Origin: an uncultured Acidobacteriota bacterium
GTDB taxonomy: Bacteria; Acidobacteriota; Blastocatellia; Pyrinomonadales; Pyrinomonadaceae
NCBI GenBank assembly: GCA_937859595.1
Contig: CALMAH010000030.1
Span: forward strand, 1 to 64,000
Reading direction: 5' to 3'
DNA: 64,000 bases
Made by a program: the position numbers and the translations under genes. The notes beneath the pieces are model-generated. The model ran no database searches. It saw only the letters and a program-made list of their open reading frames with translations, and had not been told where the DNA came from. Below, piece by piece: positions 47,584 through 56,561 of this stretch (position 1 is the stretch's first letter; the number at the start of each line of letters is the position of its first letter).

Positions 47584-47883
47584 ATGAAACTAATTATCGC
47601 GATTGTGCGGCCGTTCACAGTGGAAAAGATCGTAACGGCGTTCGAACAGATCGAAGGCTTTCCCGGAATGACGCTGAGCGACTCAGAAGGATTTGGGCAA
47701 AGATTGTTGACGACGACTTACGACGCTCTCGATCCTTTCAAACCGAACAAACGGATCGAGATCGGGGCAGATGACGAGATGGTTGACCGCATTGTTGCGG
47801 CGATCCGGGAGAACGCACACACCGGCAAGAAGGGTGACGGGATCATTCTCGTGATTCCTCTCGATAAGGCTGTGCTGATCTGA
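47584..47883 (+). CDS. PII-like signalling protein linked to metal efflux
   Basis: 99 residues, starting three bases after czcA. MKLIIAIVRPFTVEKIVTAFEQI and VDRIVAAIRENAHTGKKGDGIILV match the PII fold, including the TGKKGDG nucleotide-binding loop. A published subgroup (PII-NG) is encoded beside heavy-metal RND pumps; this one fits that context, so it likely senses nucleotides or metal to adjust the pump rather than nitrogen. Confidence 0.82.
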   Translation: MKLIIAIVRPFTVEKIVTAFEQIEGFPGMTLSDSEGFGQRLLTTTYDALDPFKPNKRIEIGADDEMVDRIVAAIRENAHTGKKGDGIILVIPLDKAVLI

Positions 47884-47895
47884 CAGTCGCTGGAC

Positions 47896-48114
47896 ATGAG
47901 TTTAGCTTTTTCATTTTCGTCCAACTTGTTTTGGTTAGGGGCCATGGTTGCGGTCTCTTTGACTGTGATTATTCTCTTGATTGCCAAGTTCGGGTTGAAG
48001 CGGCACAAATTCAAAACGGCCGATCTAAAAGCGGCGGGGCTCAACCATCAGCAGAGGCGTGAGTGGCGGGCGGCATTTAGACGAAAACATAGGATCCATA
48101 AGCGCCGCCGCTGA
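47896..48114 (+). CDS. Small basic membrane protein
   Basis: 72 residues: one hydrophobic helix (about 10-32) and a very basic tail ending KHRIHKRRR. No family recognised. It is co-directional in the metal operon, 12 bases after the PII-like gene. Confidence 0.5.
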   Translation: MSLAFSFSSNLFWLGAMVAVSLTVIILLIAKFGLKRHKFKTADLKAAGLNHQQRREWRAAFRRKHRIHKRRR

Positions 48115-48155
48115 CTGTAAAAGAATCTGTACCAAGCAAGAGTTCACCAAGATAT

Positions 48156-49052
48156 ATGGGACAAGGACATACGCATCAAGTATCTGCTTCCGCCAAGAAC
48201 AAGAAACCCCTTACGATAGTTTTCTTTTTAACGCTGACCTATCTGATCGTCGAGGTGATCGGCGGATTGTGGACGGGAAGTCTGGCGTTGCTTGCCGATG
48301 CGGGGCACATGCTAACCGATGTCGCCGGCGTGGGCCTCGCTCTCCTGGCTATTTGGTTTGCCGAAAAGCCCGCCTCGCCGGAGAGAACCTACGGGTACTA
48401 CCGCGTCGAGATTCTCGCGGCGCTAACGAACGCGGTCGTATTGATCTTGATCTCGCTTTACATTCTTTATGAAGCCTACGAGCGTTTCAAGAATCCACCG
48501 GAGGTCGAAAGCGGTGGAATGCTCGCCGTCGCCGCGATCGGATTGATAGTAAACTTCGTCGGAGTGTTTATTCTGCGAGCTGGTTCAAAAGAAAGCCTGA
48601 ACATGAAGGGCGCATATTTTGAGGTACTTTCGGATATGCTTACGTCCGTGGGCGTGATCATCGCTGGCATTATTATGCTGACGACCGGTTGGTATTACGC
48701 TGATCCGCTGATCTCCGCGGGCATCGGCTTGTTTATCTTGCCGCGCACATGGTCCTTGCTAAAGGATGCGGTCGGAGTTCTCCTCGAAGGCACGCCTTCA
48801 GACGTAAACATCGCGACGTTACGCGATAAGCTTTCCAAGCTTGAAGGCGTTGCCGACATTCATGATCTTCACGTCTGGTCATTGACTTCCGGTGTAAATG
48901 CCCTGAGCGTTCACGCCGTACTTACCGCGGGCTCGGAGCACGACGAGGTTCTCGAACGAGTTCATAAATGCTGCACTTCGGAATTTAAGATCACTCACGT
49001 CACCGCCCAAACCGAGCGCGAAGGTTTCGGCTGCCACGAAACGCATTTGTAA
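48156..49052 (+). CDS. czcD: CzcD-like cation diffusion facilitator
   Basis: 298 residues, six membrane helices plus a cytoplasmic C-terminal domain. The TM2 site is intact (LLADAGHMLTD). At the TM5 site the family HxxxD appears as EVLSD, so the His is replaced by Glu, which could shift metal preference. A His-containing N terminus (GQGHTH) and the C-terminal LHVWSLTSG, CHETH features are typical of CzcD. Exports Zn/Co/Cd-type ions into the periplasm. Confidence 0.9.
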   Translation: MGQGHTHQVSASAKNKKPLTIVFFLTLTYLIVEVIGGLWTGSLALLADAGHMLTDVAGVGLALLAIWFAEKPASPERTYGYYRVEILAALTNAVVLILISLYILYEAYERFKNPPEVESGGMLAVAAIGLIVNFVGVFILRAGSKESLNMKGAYFEVLSDMLTSVGVIIAGIIMLTTGWYYADPLISAGIGLFILPRTWSLLKDAVGVLLEGTPSDVNIATLRDKLSKLEGVADIHDLHVWSLTSGVNALSVHAVLTAGSEHDEVLERVHKCCTSEFKITHVTAQTEREGFGCHETHL

Positions 49053-49124
49053 ATTGGGGTTTGCTCATTGCAGAATGTTCGCTCGACAATAAGCTAGAAG
49101 CGCATCGCGTAGCGTAAGCGGAAT

Positions 49125-49268
49125 ATGGAAACGGAAAGGAGTTTGTCTCATCTATTGTCGGAACATCCGTTTGTGCTATTCCTGATCGGTGCTTTTTTGA
49201 TGATGTCTCTTCTAGCAGTAATTGGAATTTTCTTTTGGAGACGTTCACAGCGAAAAACGAAGCGGTAG
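49125..49268 (+). CDS. Very small single-helix membrane protein (tentative)
   Basis: 47 residues: hydrophilic N terminus, one hydrophobic helix (VLFLIGAFLMMSLLAVIGIF, about residues 17-36), and a basic tail WRRSQRKTKR. It is in the metal operon between czcD and the DUF3703 gene. Topology like the small protein at 47896. Ribosome site weak, so existence is uncertain. Confidence 0.4.
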   Translation: METERSLSHLLSEHPFVLFLIGAFLMMSLLAVIGIFFWRRSQRKTKR

Positions 49269-49321
49269 GCAAAATGAGCTTCGTGGGCCGAGGCCCGAGG
49301 CGAGGTTTACAATCATTGGGT

Positions 49322-49672
49322 ATGGACAAGCTTAGCGAACATATTGATGCAGAGATTATTTGTGCTGACAGATCCCTTGAGAACGGCGATATAGCCCCTG
49401 CATTCGAACATCTCGAACGGGCCCATGTACTGGGACAGTCCATAACTTATCAACACACCCGTATTCATTGGCGGATGTTGAAAATTGGTTGGAAAAGGAA
49501 AGACGCGCGGGAGATATTTGGGCAGTTAGTTCGCATCGTCGGAGCTGCCACCAAAACGGCCTTTGGCATTTATCCAACGGGTAACACAGGTGGTTCGAAT
49601 GTCTGGTTTTTCCGACCGATGCCGATCGCCGAAGACTTGAAACAGATCCTCGATAAAACGAAGAAAAATTAG
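49322..49672 (+). CDS. DUF3703 protein
   Basis: 116 residues from the ATG at 49322; longer starts at 49235 or 49274 exist but add sequence not seen in the family. The AFEHLERAHVLGQ block, spaced His residues (YQHTRIHWRM) and PTGNTGGSNVWFFRPM match DUF3703, small proteins found in czc/cop metal clusters. Function unknown. Last gene before the terminator. Confidence 0.75.
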   Translation: MDKLSEHIDAEIICADRSLENGDIAPAFEHLERAHVLGQSITYQHTRIHWRMLKIGWKRKDAREIFGQLVRIVGAATKTAFGIYPTGNTGGSNVWFFRPMPIAEDLKQILDKTKKN

Positions 49673-49698
49673 CCGCCGTTATACAGCGGCGATTCAAG

Positions 49699-49730
49699 CT
49701 GGGTCCGTCTTTCGAGGCGGACCCAGTTTT
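49699..49730 (+). terminator. Intrinsic terminator of metal-efflux operon
   Basis: 12-bp stem (CTGGGTCCGTCT with AGGCGGACCCAG, one G-T pair) capped by a TTCG tetraloop and followed by TTTTCATTT, 27 bases after the DUF3703 stop. Confidence 0.92.
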
Positions 49731-49955
49731 CATTTCAAACTTGGACAGATTGGGATACGCCGGCAAGAATGTGCCCTCTTTATCGCTCAGATTTGAACCC
49801 TCGTGGATTGATCGATGCCCAACCGCGGCACTTGGCTGGCTCGAAAATCAACCGATAGGTTAGAAAAGAAACCATTCTTGGATAGCCCGCACGAGGTTAA
49901 ACAGTGACCGATCACTCCAGTCGTCAGTAGCGTCAGCCTTTCGCGAGGGTGCAGA

Positions 49956-50189
49956 TCAAGCAGCGACTCCTACGTAAGTGCGCCGCTTTCCGGCGATCCG
50001 GTCTTCATATTCCAGTATGTCGACGATTCTGTAGCGAATTTGATTGCCAATCCTGATCGCTCTTAAATGGCGAGGGTTCGACTTTGGCAAGGCTCGAAGT
50101 CGCTGGAACCTCTTCGCAATAGCATCGACTGATCCGGTGAGGTGCCATCTTTCTGCAAGCTGCTGGTTATCAAGAATTTCATTGTTCAT
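49956..50189 (-). CDS. Small excisionase-like HTH protein
   Basis: 77 residues from the ATG at 50189, preceded by GGAGG; a longer frame to 50390 overlaps the tRNA terminator and is unlikely. The LDNQQLAERWHLTGSVDAIAKRFQRL start and RAIRIGNQIRYRIVDILEYE segment resemble MerR/AlpA-type excisionase HTH proteins that bind attachment sites. It lies between the metal operon and tRNA-Leu, where an island end is expected. No integrase accompanies it here. Confidence 0.6.
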   Translation of the reverse strand: MNNEILDNQQLAERWHLTGSVDAIAKRFQRLRALPKSNPRHLRAIRIGNQIRYRIVDILEYEDRIAGKRRTYVGVAA

Positions 50190-50371
50190 CCGGGTATCGT
50201 CCTCCAACTTACAACCATCGATGGCAAAAGTTATGCCGAAAAAACTACTGAATAATCCCGAGAGCAAAGGCCGGGTCACCTGCGGTCGGAATCGGTCACT
50301 TTCAGTCACATATGGAAGGAGTTCTCGCCGAAAATTCCCCCCCAAATTCCCCCCCGAGGGACATTTTAGAC

Positions 50372-50404
50372 AAAAAAAGAGACCAGCCAATTTTCGGGCT
50401 AGTC
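50372..50404 (-). terminator. Terminator downstream of tRNA-Leu
   Basis: On the minus strand GACTAGCC pairs with GGCTGGTC (one G-T pair) around an eight-base loop, followed by TCTTTTTTT. It ends the tRNA-Leu transcript about 30 bases after its 3' end. Confidence 0.75.
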
Positions 50405-50434
50405 CCTAAGTCTCTAAAAACAAATGAGTTAGCT

Positions 50435-50521
50435 TGGTACTGAGGGCGGGAGTCGAACCCGCACGAACCTTAGTTCACAGGATTTTAAGTCCTGGGCGTC
50501 TACCAATTCCGCCACCCCAGC
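50435..50521 (-). tRNA. tRNA-Leu (anticodon TAA), CCA encoded
   Basis: 87 nucleotides including an encoded CCA. Acceptor stem GCTGGGG pairs with CCTCAGT (G-U pairs allowed). The D-loop has GGTAGAC, the anticodon loop is CTTAAAA, the variable arm is long, and the T-arm is CGGGTTCGACTCCCG. The long variable arm and TAA anticodon give leucine. tRNA 3' ends are common integration sites; accessory genes lie on its downstream side and core genes on the other. Confidence 0.95.
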
Positions 50522-50652
50522 ACAATAAGGGAGGTTAGCATATACAAACCCAAAAACGAAAGAATTGACCTCGGTGGTACGAACGCGGGAGAACGCTCTT
50601 CTGTAATAGATTTGTGCTACTATGCAAAAAGGATCGGATCCGTTCGACGGAT

Positions 50653-51132
50653 ATGGAAAATATTGCTTGGATCTTTTGGTTAGTGCTCGGCATAATCCTG
50701 ATAATTGCTGAGATCTTCACCCTTGGTTTCGTCCTATTCTGGTTTGGGCTTGGGGCAATAGCCGCTGCCTTTGTAGGATTTATCGGATTTGGGGTCTTCT
50801 GGCAGTTCCTTGTTTTCGCTGGCGTTTCAATGACACTTACGGTCATGTCCCGAACGATCTTTTCGAACTATATGTGGGGCAAAGGAAGCGACGAGATAAA
50901 AACCGGTGCCGATGCACTGCCGGGACGCGTAGGAACGGTCACGACGGGAAGCAAAGGATCGCTGCACGAGGCGGCCGTTAAGGTCTACGGTTCTGAGTGG
51001 ACGGCATTTCCGGAGGATGGCGAGACCAAATTCTTGGAGGGGGACAAGGTCGAGGTTGTCCGCGTTACCGGTTCTACAATTTACGTCAGATCGGTAGCGA
51101 GAGAACTCCCGGGCTGGAAGCAAGAGGACTAA
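50653..51132 (+). CDS. NfeD family membrane protein
   Basis: 159 residues from the ATG at 50653. Two or three hydrophobic segments (about 5-70) are followed by an OB-fold domain with LPGRVGTVTTGSKGSLHEAAVKVYGSEWTA (read as two blocks), and DKVEVVRVTGSTIYV. NfeD short forms act with stomatin-type proteins in membrane quality control. No stomatin gene is in view. Converges on the PP2C gene with 12 bases between. Confidence 0.8.
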   Translation: MENIAWIFWLVLGIILIIAEIFTLGFVLFWFGLGAIAAAFVGFIGFGVFWQFLVFAGVSMTLTVMSRTIFSNYMWGKGSDEIKTGADALPGRVGTVTTGSKGSLHEAAVKVYGSEWTAFPEDGETKFLEGDKVEVVRVTGSTIYVRSVARELPGWKQED

Positions 51133-51144
51133 ACAGGGCTGTAC

Positions 51145-52080
51145 CTAAACGATCTCTGCGGTATCCTGATCTGCCGTATCGTGGATATTTCCAAGGTCGA
51201 TAAGTTCGATCTGGACCTCTTCACCTACCGGCTCCGCCAGCCCTTCACCATCGAGTTTCGCGATAACGAGGGTGATATTGTCTTCCCCGCCATTTGCATT
51301 TGCTTCGGTCACCAACTCAGCACATGCCATTTCAAGCGAATCCAGGTTTTCCAAAATTACTCGCTGCATACCGGCTGCGCTGACCTTGTTCGAAAGTCCG
51401 TCGCTGCACAAAAGAACAATGTCTCCCTTGTTTGGCAGGAGCCGCGCGGACACCGGGAAGATCTCGCTTTGCGCCCCAAGTGCCTGCAATATTACGTTCT
51501 TCAGAGTATGGGTCTCGGCCTCTTCAGGCGAGATCTGCTGTGCATCAATTAGCTGTTGAACCAGCGACTGATCCTTTGTGACCTGGTATATTTTTCCATT
51601 ACGAATAAGATAGGCGCGGCTATCGCCGACTTGGATCAGGTCAATACCGCGCGGCGTTATTCCGATACCGGTGAACGTGGCTCCCATTCCTTGGAACTGG
51701 GGGTCGGACCGGCCTTGCTGATGAACAAGATGATTGGCGTAAAGCGTTGCGTTATATAGCTTTGCGATCAGATTGTAATCGTAGGCCTCTGGGGTAAGGG
51801 TTTCCTCCAGGTCTTCGTCAAGGAGCTTTTCACATACACATTCGACCGCCATTTTGCTGGCTACTTCTCCAGCCATTGCCCCACCCATGCCGTCGGAAAC
51901 CGCGAGAACGACACCGTTATCGTCGATATCAAACTGCTGGCTCTCGATCACAAATTCGCCATTGTCCTGGGAGCCGGTCCATGCGCGCGACCGCGAGATG
52001 TGCAGAAGAAGGTAATTGTCCTCATTACCCTTCCGGACACGTCCTACATGTGAAGTTGCATGAGCTTCAACAGTTAGCAT
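51145..52080 (-). CDS. PP2C-type serine/threonine phosphatase
   Basis: 311 residues. Metal-binding motifs are intact: VRKGNEDNYLLL, VSDGMGGAMAGEVAS, GDSRAYLIR, LLCSDGLSNKV and GGEDNITLVIAKL. The enzyme removes phosphate from Ser/Thr residues with Mn/Mg. No kinase gene lies next to it in the window. Short acidic C-terminal tail. Confidence 0.93.
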   Translation of the reverse strand: MLTVEAHATSHVGRVRKGNEDNYLLLHISRSRAWTGSQDNGEFVIESQQFDIDDNGVVLAVSDGMGGAMAGEVASKMAVECVCEKLLDEDLEETLTPEAYDYNLIAKLYNATLYANHLVHQQGRSDPQFQGMGATFTGIGITPRGIDLIQVGDSRAYLIRNGKIYQVTKDQSLVQQLIDAQQISPEEAETHTLKNVILQALGAQSEIFPVSARLLPNKGDIVLLCSDGLSNKVSAAGMQRVILENLDSLEMACAELVTEANANGGEDNITLVIAKLDGEGLAEPVGEEVQIELIDLGNIHDTADQDTAEIV

Positions 52081-52154
52081 ATTCGAATTCAGAAAACGAT
52101 AATTACCCCTCTTGTACCATTAGAAGTCCCGCCCAAACCATACACTCTCGGAAA

Positions 52155-53288
52155 CTAGCTGAGCGCCTGATCCAGATCCCGGATGATGTCTTCGACGTCC
52201 TCGATCCCAACCGAGACCCTTACGAGACCATCGCTGATTCCAAGTTTATCGCGCTTCTCTTGCGGAACGGAAGCGTGCGTCATGGTTGCCGGATGTGAGA
52301 TCAACGACTCTACCCCGCCAAGACTTTCCCCGAGAGTACACAGTTTGACGTTTTCCAGGACCTTTTTTGCGTTCTCGAGCGAGCCCGTCTCAAATGCGAC
52401 CATCCCTCCAAAACCAGTTTGCTGTCGCTTTGCCAGCTCGTGCTGCGGATGAGAGGCTAGGCCCGGATAATATACCTTTTCCACCTTTGGATGTTCTGCA
52501 AGAAAGTTTGCCACCGCACGGCCGTTCGCATCGTGCGCTTCCATCCTCACCGCCAGGGTCTTTGTACCTCGAAGCACAAGGAAGGAGTCGAACGGAGATA
52601 GGATCGCTCCGACACTATTCTGGATGAAACCGATCCATTCGGCATCCTTTTCGTCGTTTAGAGCTACGAAGCCTCCGACGCTGTCCGAATGTCCGTTGAG
52701 ATATTTGGTCGTTGAGTGCACCACGATGTCAACCCCTAGGTCTATCGGCCGTTGAAAATACGGTGACATGAATGTATTGTCGCAGGCAACTCGCACACCT
52801 CGGGAGTGAGCAAGATCGGAAACCGCCTTAAGATCCGTAACCGTCATTACCGGATTCGTTGGGGTCTCTACAAATACCAGCCGGGTTTTTTCACGAAAGG
52901 CGGCCTCGACCGCGTGGATATCCGAAGTGTCGACAAGGTCAAACTCGACACCGTAATTTCGCAATACCCTATCAAAAAGGCGATATGTCCCGCCATAGGT
53001 GTTGTCGCCAAGGATCACATGTTCACCCGATCTGACTAGCTTGAGCACAGCGTCTATAGCAGACATCCCGGAGGCAAAGGCAAACCCAAATCTGGCATTC
53101 TCGAGTGCGGCAATATTGCGTTCGAGTGCAGAACGGGTCGGATTTTGCGTACGGGCATATTCATAGCCCTTGTGCCGGCCTAGACCTTCCTGTGCATAAG
53201 TGGACGTCTGGTAAATCGGAACGCTGACCGCGCCCGTGGCGGTGTCAGGCTCATTGCCGGCATGGATCGCAGTTGTAGAGAAGCCCAT
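52155..53288 (-). CDS. metB: Cystathionine gamma-synthase / PLP trans-sulfuration enzyme
   Basis: 377 residues, full length for the Cys/Met metabolism PLP family. The PLP lysine is Lys195 in HSTTKYLNGHSD; YEYARTQNPTR, FASGMSAI, DNTYGGTYR and ETPTNP are family blocks. It makes cystathionine from an activated homoserine, or cleaves cystathionine; synthase and lyase cannot be told apart from sequence alone. It lies downstream of the leu operon on the same strand but 160 bases away, with its own likely promoter. Confidence 0.88.
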   Translation of the reverse strand: MGFSTTAIHAGNEPDTATGAVSVPIYQTSTYAQEGLGRHKGYEYARTQNPTRSALERNIAALENARFGFAFASGMSAIDAVLKLVRSGEHVILGDNTYGGTYRLFDRVLRNYGVEFDLVDTSDIHAVEAAFREKTRLVFVETPTNPVMTVTDLKAVSDLAHSRGVRVACDNTFMSPYFQRPIDLGVDIVVHSTTKYLNGHSDSVGGFVALNDEKDAEWIGFIQNSVGAILSPFDSFLVLRGTKTLAVRMEAHDANGRAVANFLAEHPKVEKVYYPGLASHPQHELAKRQQTGFGGMVAFETGSLENAKKVLENVKLCTLGESLGGVESLISHPATMTHASVPQEKRDKLGISDGLVRVSVGIEDVEDIIRDLDQALS

Positions 53289-53450
53289 ATACGCGCGACT
53301 TGGCGGTGATCGGAGTCGGAGTAGAACTGATGTATTCTTACGGAAATTTGATTCAAATCCGCGTAATTACAAGCTTTTATGGTAACTTGAGCCTTGTAAA
53401 AAAGCAAACAGACGAGTAGACGCGGCCGGGACGGAATATAATGCTCAAAA

Positions 53451-54050
53451 CTAGAATCGATATATAGGCATTGAATCCCTTTCAAAGGTGCTGATCGCCG
53501 CTTCGTGACGAAGAGTGAAGTCTATATCGTCCATGCCGGACAACAGAGACTCTTTTCGAAACGGATCTATTTCAAATCTGACGGCGAGACCGGCTCCCGA
53601 AACAATCTGATCTTCGAGATCCACTGACAACTTTAGCCCTTCATCTGAAGTTGAAAGTTTGATCAACTCATCGACGATCGGCTCGGGAAGACTCACCGGC
53701 AGCAGGCCGTTCTTGAGACTGTTGTCGAAAAAGATATCTGCAAAACCGGACGCGATGATCACCCGAAAACCGTAGTCCAGCAAACTCCACGGCGCGTGTT
53801 CTCTCGACGATCCACATCCGAAGTTTGCACCGGTGATCAAGATTGAAGATGTGGCATATTTCGGATCATTGAGAACAAATCCGGGATCCGGGCTTCCGTC
53901 AGGCAAGAACCGCCAGTTGAAAAAAAGGAATTCTCCATAGCCCGAACGGTCCGTTCGCTTCAGGAATTGTTTTGGGATTATTTGGTCCGTATCGATATTC
54001 GCAAGACCGATCGCTACGGCCCTTCCTGTATGTTTGACAAAAGGCGTCAT
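53451..54050 (-). CDS. leuD: 3-isopropylmalate dehydratase small subunit
   Basis: 199 residues. GLANIDTDQIIPKQFLK and NFGCGSSREHAPWSLLDYG are diagnostic. With LeuC it isomerises 2- to 3-isopropylmalate in leucine synthesis. Last gene of the leu operon, four bases after leuC. Confidence 0.95.
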   Translation of the reverse strand: MTPFVKHTGRAVAIGLANIDTDQIIPKQFLKRTDRSGYGEFLFFNWRFLPDGSPDPGFVLNDPKYATSSILITGANFGCGSSREHAPWSLLDYGFRVIIASGFADIFFDNSLKNGLLPVSLPEPIVDELIKLSTSDEGLKLSVDLEDQIVSGAGLAVRFEIDPFRKESLLSGMDDIDFTLRHEAAISTFERDSMPIYRF

Positions 54051-54054
54051 TGCT

Positions 54055-55452
54055 CTAGCTCCTGAACTTCCAGTTTCTTACGTCCACTAAATGCCCCGCG
54101 ATGGCCGCTGCCGCCGCCATTGAAGGGCTGACGAGGTGGGTTCTGCCCCCGCGTCCCTGCCGTCCCTCAAAATTCCTGTTGCTGGTAGAGGCACAGCGTT
54201 CTCCCTCGCCTAGCACGTCGTCGTTCATTGCCAGACACATTGAGCAGCCGGCATCGCGCCACTCAAACCCCGCCTCGACGAATATCTCTGCCAGCCCTTC
54301 CTGTTCAGCCTGAAGCTTTATTTGCATCGAACCCGGTACGACCATAGCGTTTACACCGGATGCAACCCGATAACCTCTCGCCACGCGTGCCGCGTCGCGT
54401 AGGTCTTCGATCCGGGCATTAGTGCACGAACCGATGAACGCCCTATCGATCACGATCCCTTCGATCGGCTGCGACGGTTCAAGGCCCATATATTCCAACG
54501 CTTTGATATATGAGGCCTCGTCGCGGCCCATTGCAGGTTCCGGAACGGCCTCTGTCACCATAACGGACATTTCCGGCGACGTTCCCCAGGTTACGAACGG
54601 AGCAAGTTCGCCTGCGTCGATCTCAACGGTCCGGTCGTAAACGGCATCCGGATCTGATTGCAACGACCGCCAATGATCAACAGCCCGCTCCCAATTTTCC
54701 CCCTTTGGAGCAAACGGACGTCCCTCCAGGTAGTCGAACGTTGTATCGTCCGGAGCGATCATTCCCGCTCTCGCACCTGCCTCTATGCTCATATTACAGA
54801 CTGTCATCCTTCCCTCCATAGAAAGCGAGCGGATCGCCTTGCCTGTATATTCGATCACACAGCCTGTTCCTCCATTTGTACCGATACGATTGATGACGGC
54901 AAGAATCAGATCCTTTGCAGTTACCCCAAACGGCAAGTCTCCTTCAACGTTCACCCGAAGGTTGTCGGCCTTGGTCTGTGGAAGCGTCTGGGTGGCCAAC
55001 ACATGTTCTACCTCAGTTGTACCTATCCCGAAAGCTAATGCGCCGAACGCTCCGTGCGTTGACGTATGCGAATCTCCACAAACGATCGTAAGTCCGGGCT
55101 GCGTCATCCCTTGCTCGGGACCCAGGACGTGAACAATTCCCTGCTCGATCCTGTCAAGATCGAACAGCCGTATGCCGAACTCGGAGCAGTTCCTTCTCAG
55201 CGTCTCTACCTGGTTCCATGCGACCTTGTCAGGAAACGGAAGACTACGGTTCAGGGTCGGGATCGCGTGATCAACGGTTGCAAATGTTAGATCCGGGCGG
55301 CGAACCCGACGCCCATTTGACCTAAGACCATCGAAGGCTTGCGGCGAGGTAACTTCGTGGATCAGGTGAAGGTCAATATATAGCAATGTCGGCCGGCCGG
55401 GCTCCCGGTGGACGATATGCCGTTCCCAGATCTTGTCGTAAAGCGTCCTCAT
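54055..55452 (-). CDS. leuC: 3-isopropylmalate dehydratase large subunit
   Basis: 465 residues, usual length. The iron-sulfur ligands are in [13 protein letters not shown] and the pair within [32 protein letters not shown] is the aconitase-family block. Forms the LeuCD enzyme with the next gene. Start three bases after the leuB stop. Confidence 0.96.
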   Translation of the reverse strand: MRTLYDKIWERHIVHREPGRPTLLYIDLHLIHEVTSPQAFDGLRSNGRRVRRPDLTFATVDHAIPTLNRSLPFPDKVAWNQVETLRRNCSEFGIRLFDLDRIEQGIVHVLGPEQGMTQPGLTIVCGDSHTSTHGAFGALAFGIGTTEVEHVLATQTLPQTKADNLRVNVEGDLPFGVTAKDLILAVINRIGTNGGTGCVIEYTGKAIRSLSMEGRMTVCNMSIEAGARAGMIAPDDTTFDYLEGRPFAPKGENWERAVDHWRSLQSDPDAVYDRTVEIDAGELAPFVTWGTSPEMSVMVTEAVPEPAMGRDEASYIKALEYMGLEPSQPIEGIVIDRAFIGSCTNARIEDLRDAARVARGYRVASGVNAMVVPGSMQIKLQAEQEGLAEIFVEAGFEWRDAGCSMCLAMNDDVLGEGERCASTSNRNFEGRQGRGGRTHLVSPSMAAAAAIAGHLVDVRNWKFRS

Positions 55453-55455
55453 CAG

Positions 55456-56553
55456 TTATACCGCGTAGTAGGCAAAGCTAAGGTTTGACATCTCTATCGA
55501 ACGCTCGGCCACCAGATCGCCCATCTCTGAGGTAGAGACCAAGGTTTCGTTTCCGACTCCCGAAATATCTCTAGTTCTGAATCCTTCATCAAGAGCCCTT
55601 TCGATACCCATTTCAATGCAATCTGCCGCTGCCGTCTGCCCAAATGTCTCTCGCAACATCATTGCCGCCGATGCGATCGCCCCGATCGGATTGGCAACCC
55701 CCAGGCCGGCTATGTCCGGCGCCGAGCCATGAACCGGCTCATAAAGATCGACCCGACCGCCAATAGTTGCCGACGCCAACATCCCCAGGGAGCCAGTAAG
55801 TACCGCCGCTTCATCCGAAAGTATGTCACCGAACATGTTTTCCGTCAGAAGCACATCGAACCGTCGCGGATCGGTAACCAGGTGCATCGCACAAGCGTCG
55901 ACATAAAGATGTTCGACCTCTACTCCGGGAAATTCAGCCGCTACGTCGTCAACGGTCTCGCGCCATAGACGCGATGTTTCGAGCACATTCGCCTTGTCCA
56001 CCGACGTAAGCCTCTGTCGCCGTCCCGCGGCGGCCTTGAATGCGATCCGGGCAACTCGGCGAATTTCGTCCCGTGTATATGTCATCGTATTGAACGCTTC
56101 GTTGCCATCGTCGCGGATCCCACGAGGCTCGCCGAAATAAAGCCCGCCGAGAAGTTCACGCACGATCAATAGGTCGGTGCCTTCGAATATCTCACGACGC
56201 AAAGGTGATGACGAAAGGAGAGCAGGCACCGCTCGCGAAGGTCGAAGATTAGCAAAACCGCCAAGGAGTTTCCGGAGTGCCAGCAAGCCCGATTCCGGAC
56301 GGTGTTCCGGGAGCACATGGTCGAATTCCGGATCGCCCACGGCCCCGAGAATCACGGCATCAGCCGCAAGACATGCTTCCGACGTCTCGGCAGGCAACGG
56401 AGAACCCGCATCTTTCAGTGCCGCCCCGCCGACAGACGCATACTCGACCGACAGCGGCAATGAGTGAGTGTCACAGACAACACGAAGCACCTTTGCGGCT
56501 TCGTTCACAACTTCAGGGCCGACACCGTCGCCGGGCAAAATGACTACTTTCAT
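55456..56553 (-). CDS. leuB: 3-isopropylmalate dehydrogenase
   Basis: 365 residues. The start LPGDGVGPEVV, the substrate loop LLIVRELLGGLYFGEPRG and the DILSDEAAVLTGSLGMLASA block identify LeuB, which oxidises and decarboxylates 3-isopropylmalate with NAD. Eight bases after leuA. The C-terminal residues past about 340 are slightly longer than average. Confidence 0.95.
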   Translation of the reverse strand: MKVVILPGDGVGPEVVNEAAKVLRVVCDTHSLPLSVEYASVGGAALKDAGSPLPAETSEACLAADAVILGAVGDPEFDHVLPEHRPESGLLALRKLLGGFANLRPSRAVPALLSSSPLRREIFEGTDLLIVRELLGGLYFGEPRGIRDDGNEAFNTMTYTRDEIRRVARIAFKAAAGRRQRLTSVDKANVLETSRLWRETVDDVAAEFPGVEVEHLYVDACAMHLVTDPRRFDVLLTENMFGDILSDEAAVLTGSLGMLASATIGGRVDLYEPVHGSAPDIAGLGVANPIGAIASAAMMLRETFGQTAAADCIEMGIERALDEGFRTRDISGVGNETLVSTSEMGDLVAERSIEMSNLSFAYYAV

Positions 56554-56561
56554 AAAGATCG

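Noticed and set aside
49762..49776. Sigma-54-like sequence on the minus strand
   Set aside because: The GGCAC and TTGC parts are spaced one base short, and no gene lies downstream on that strand.
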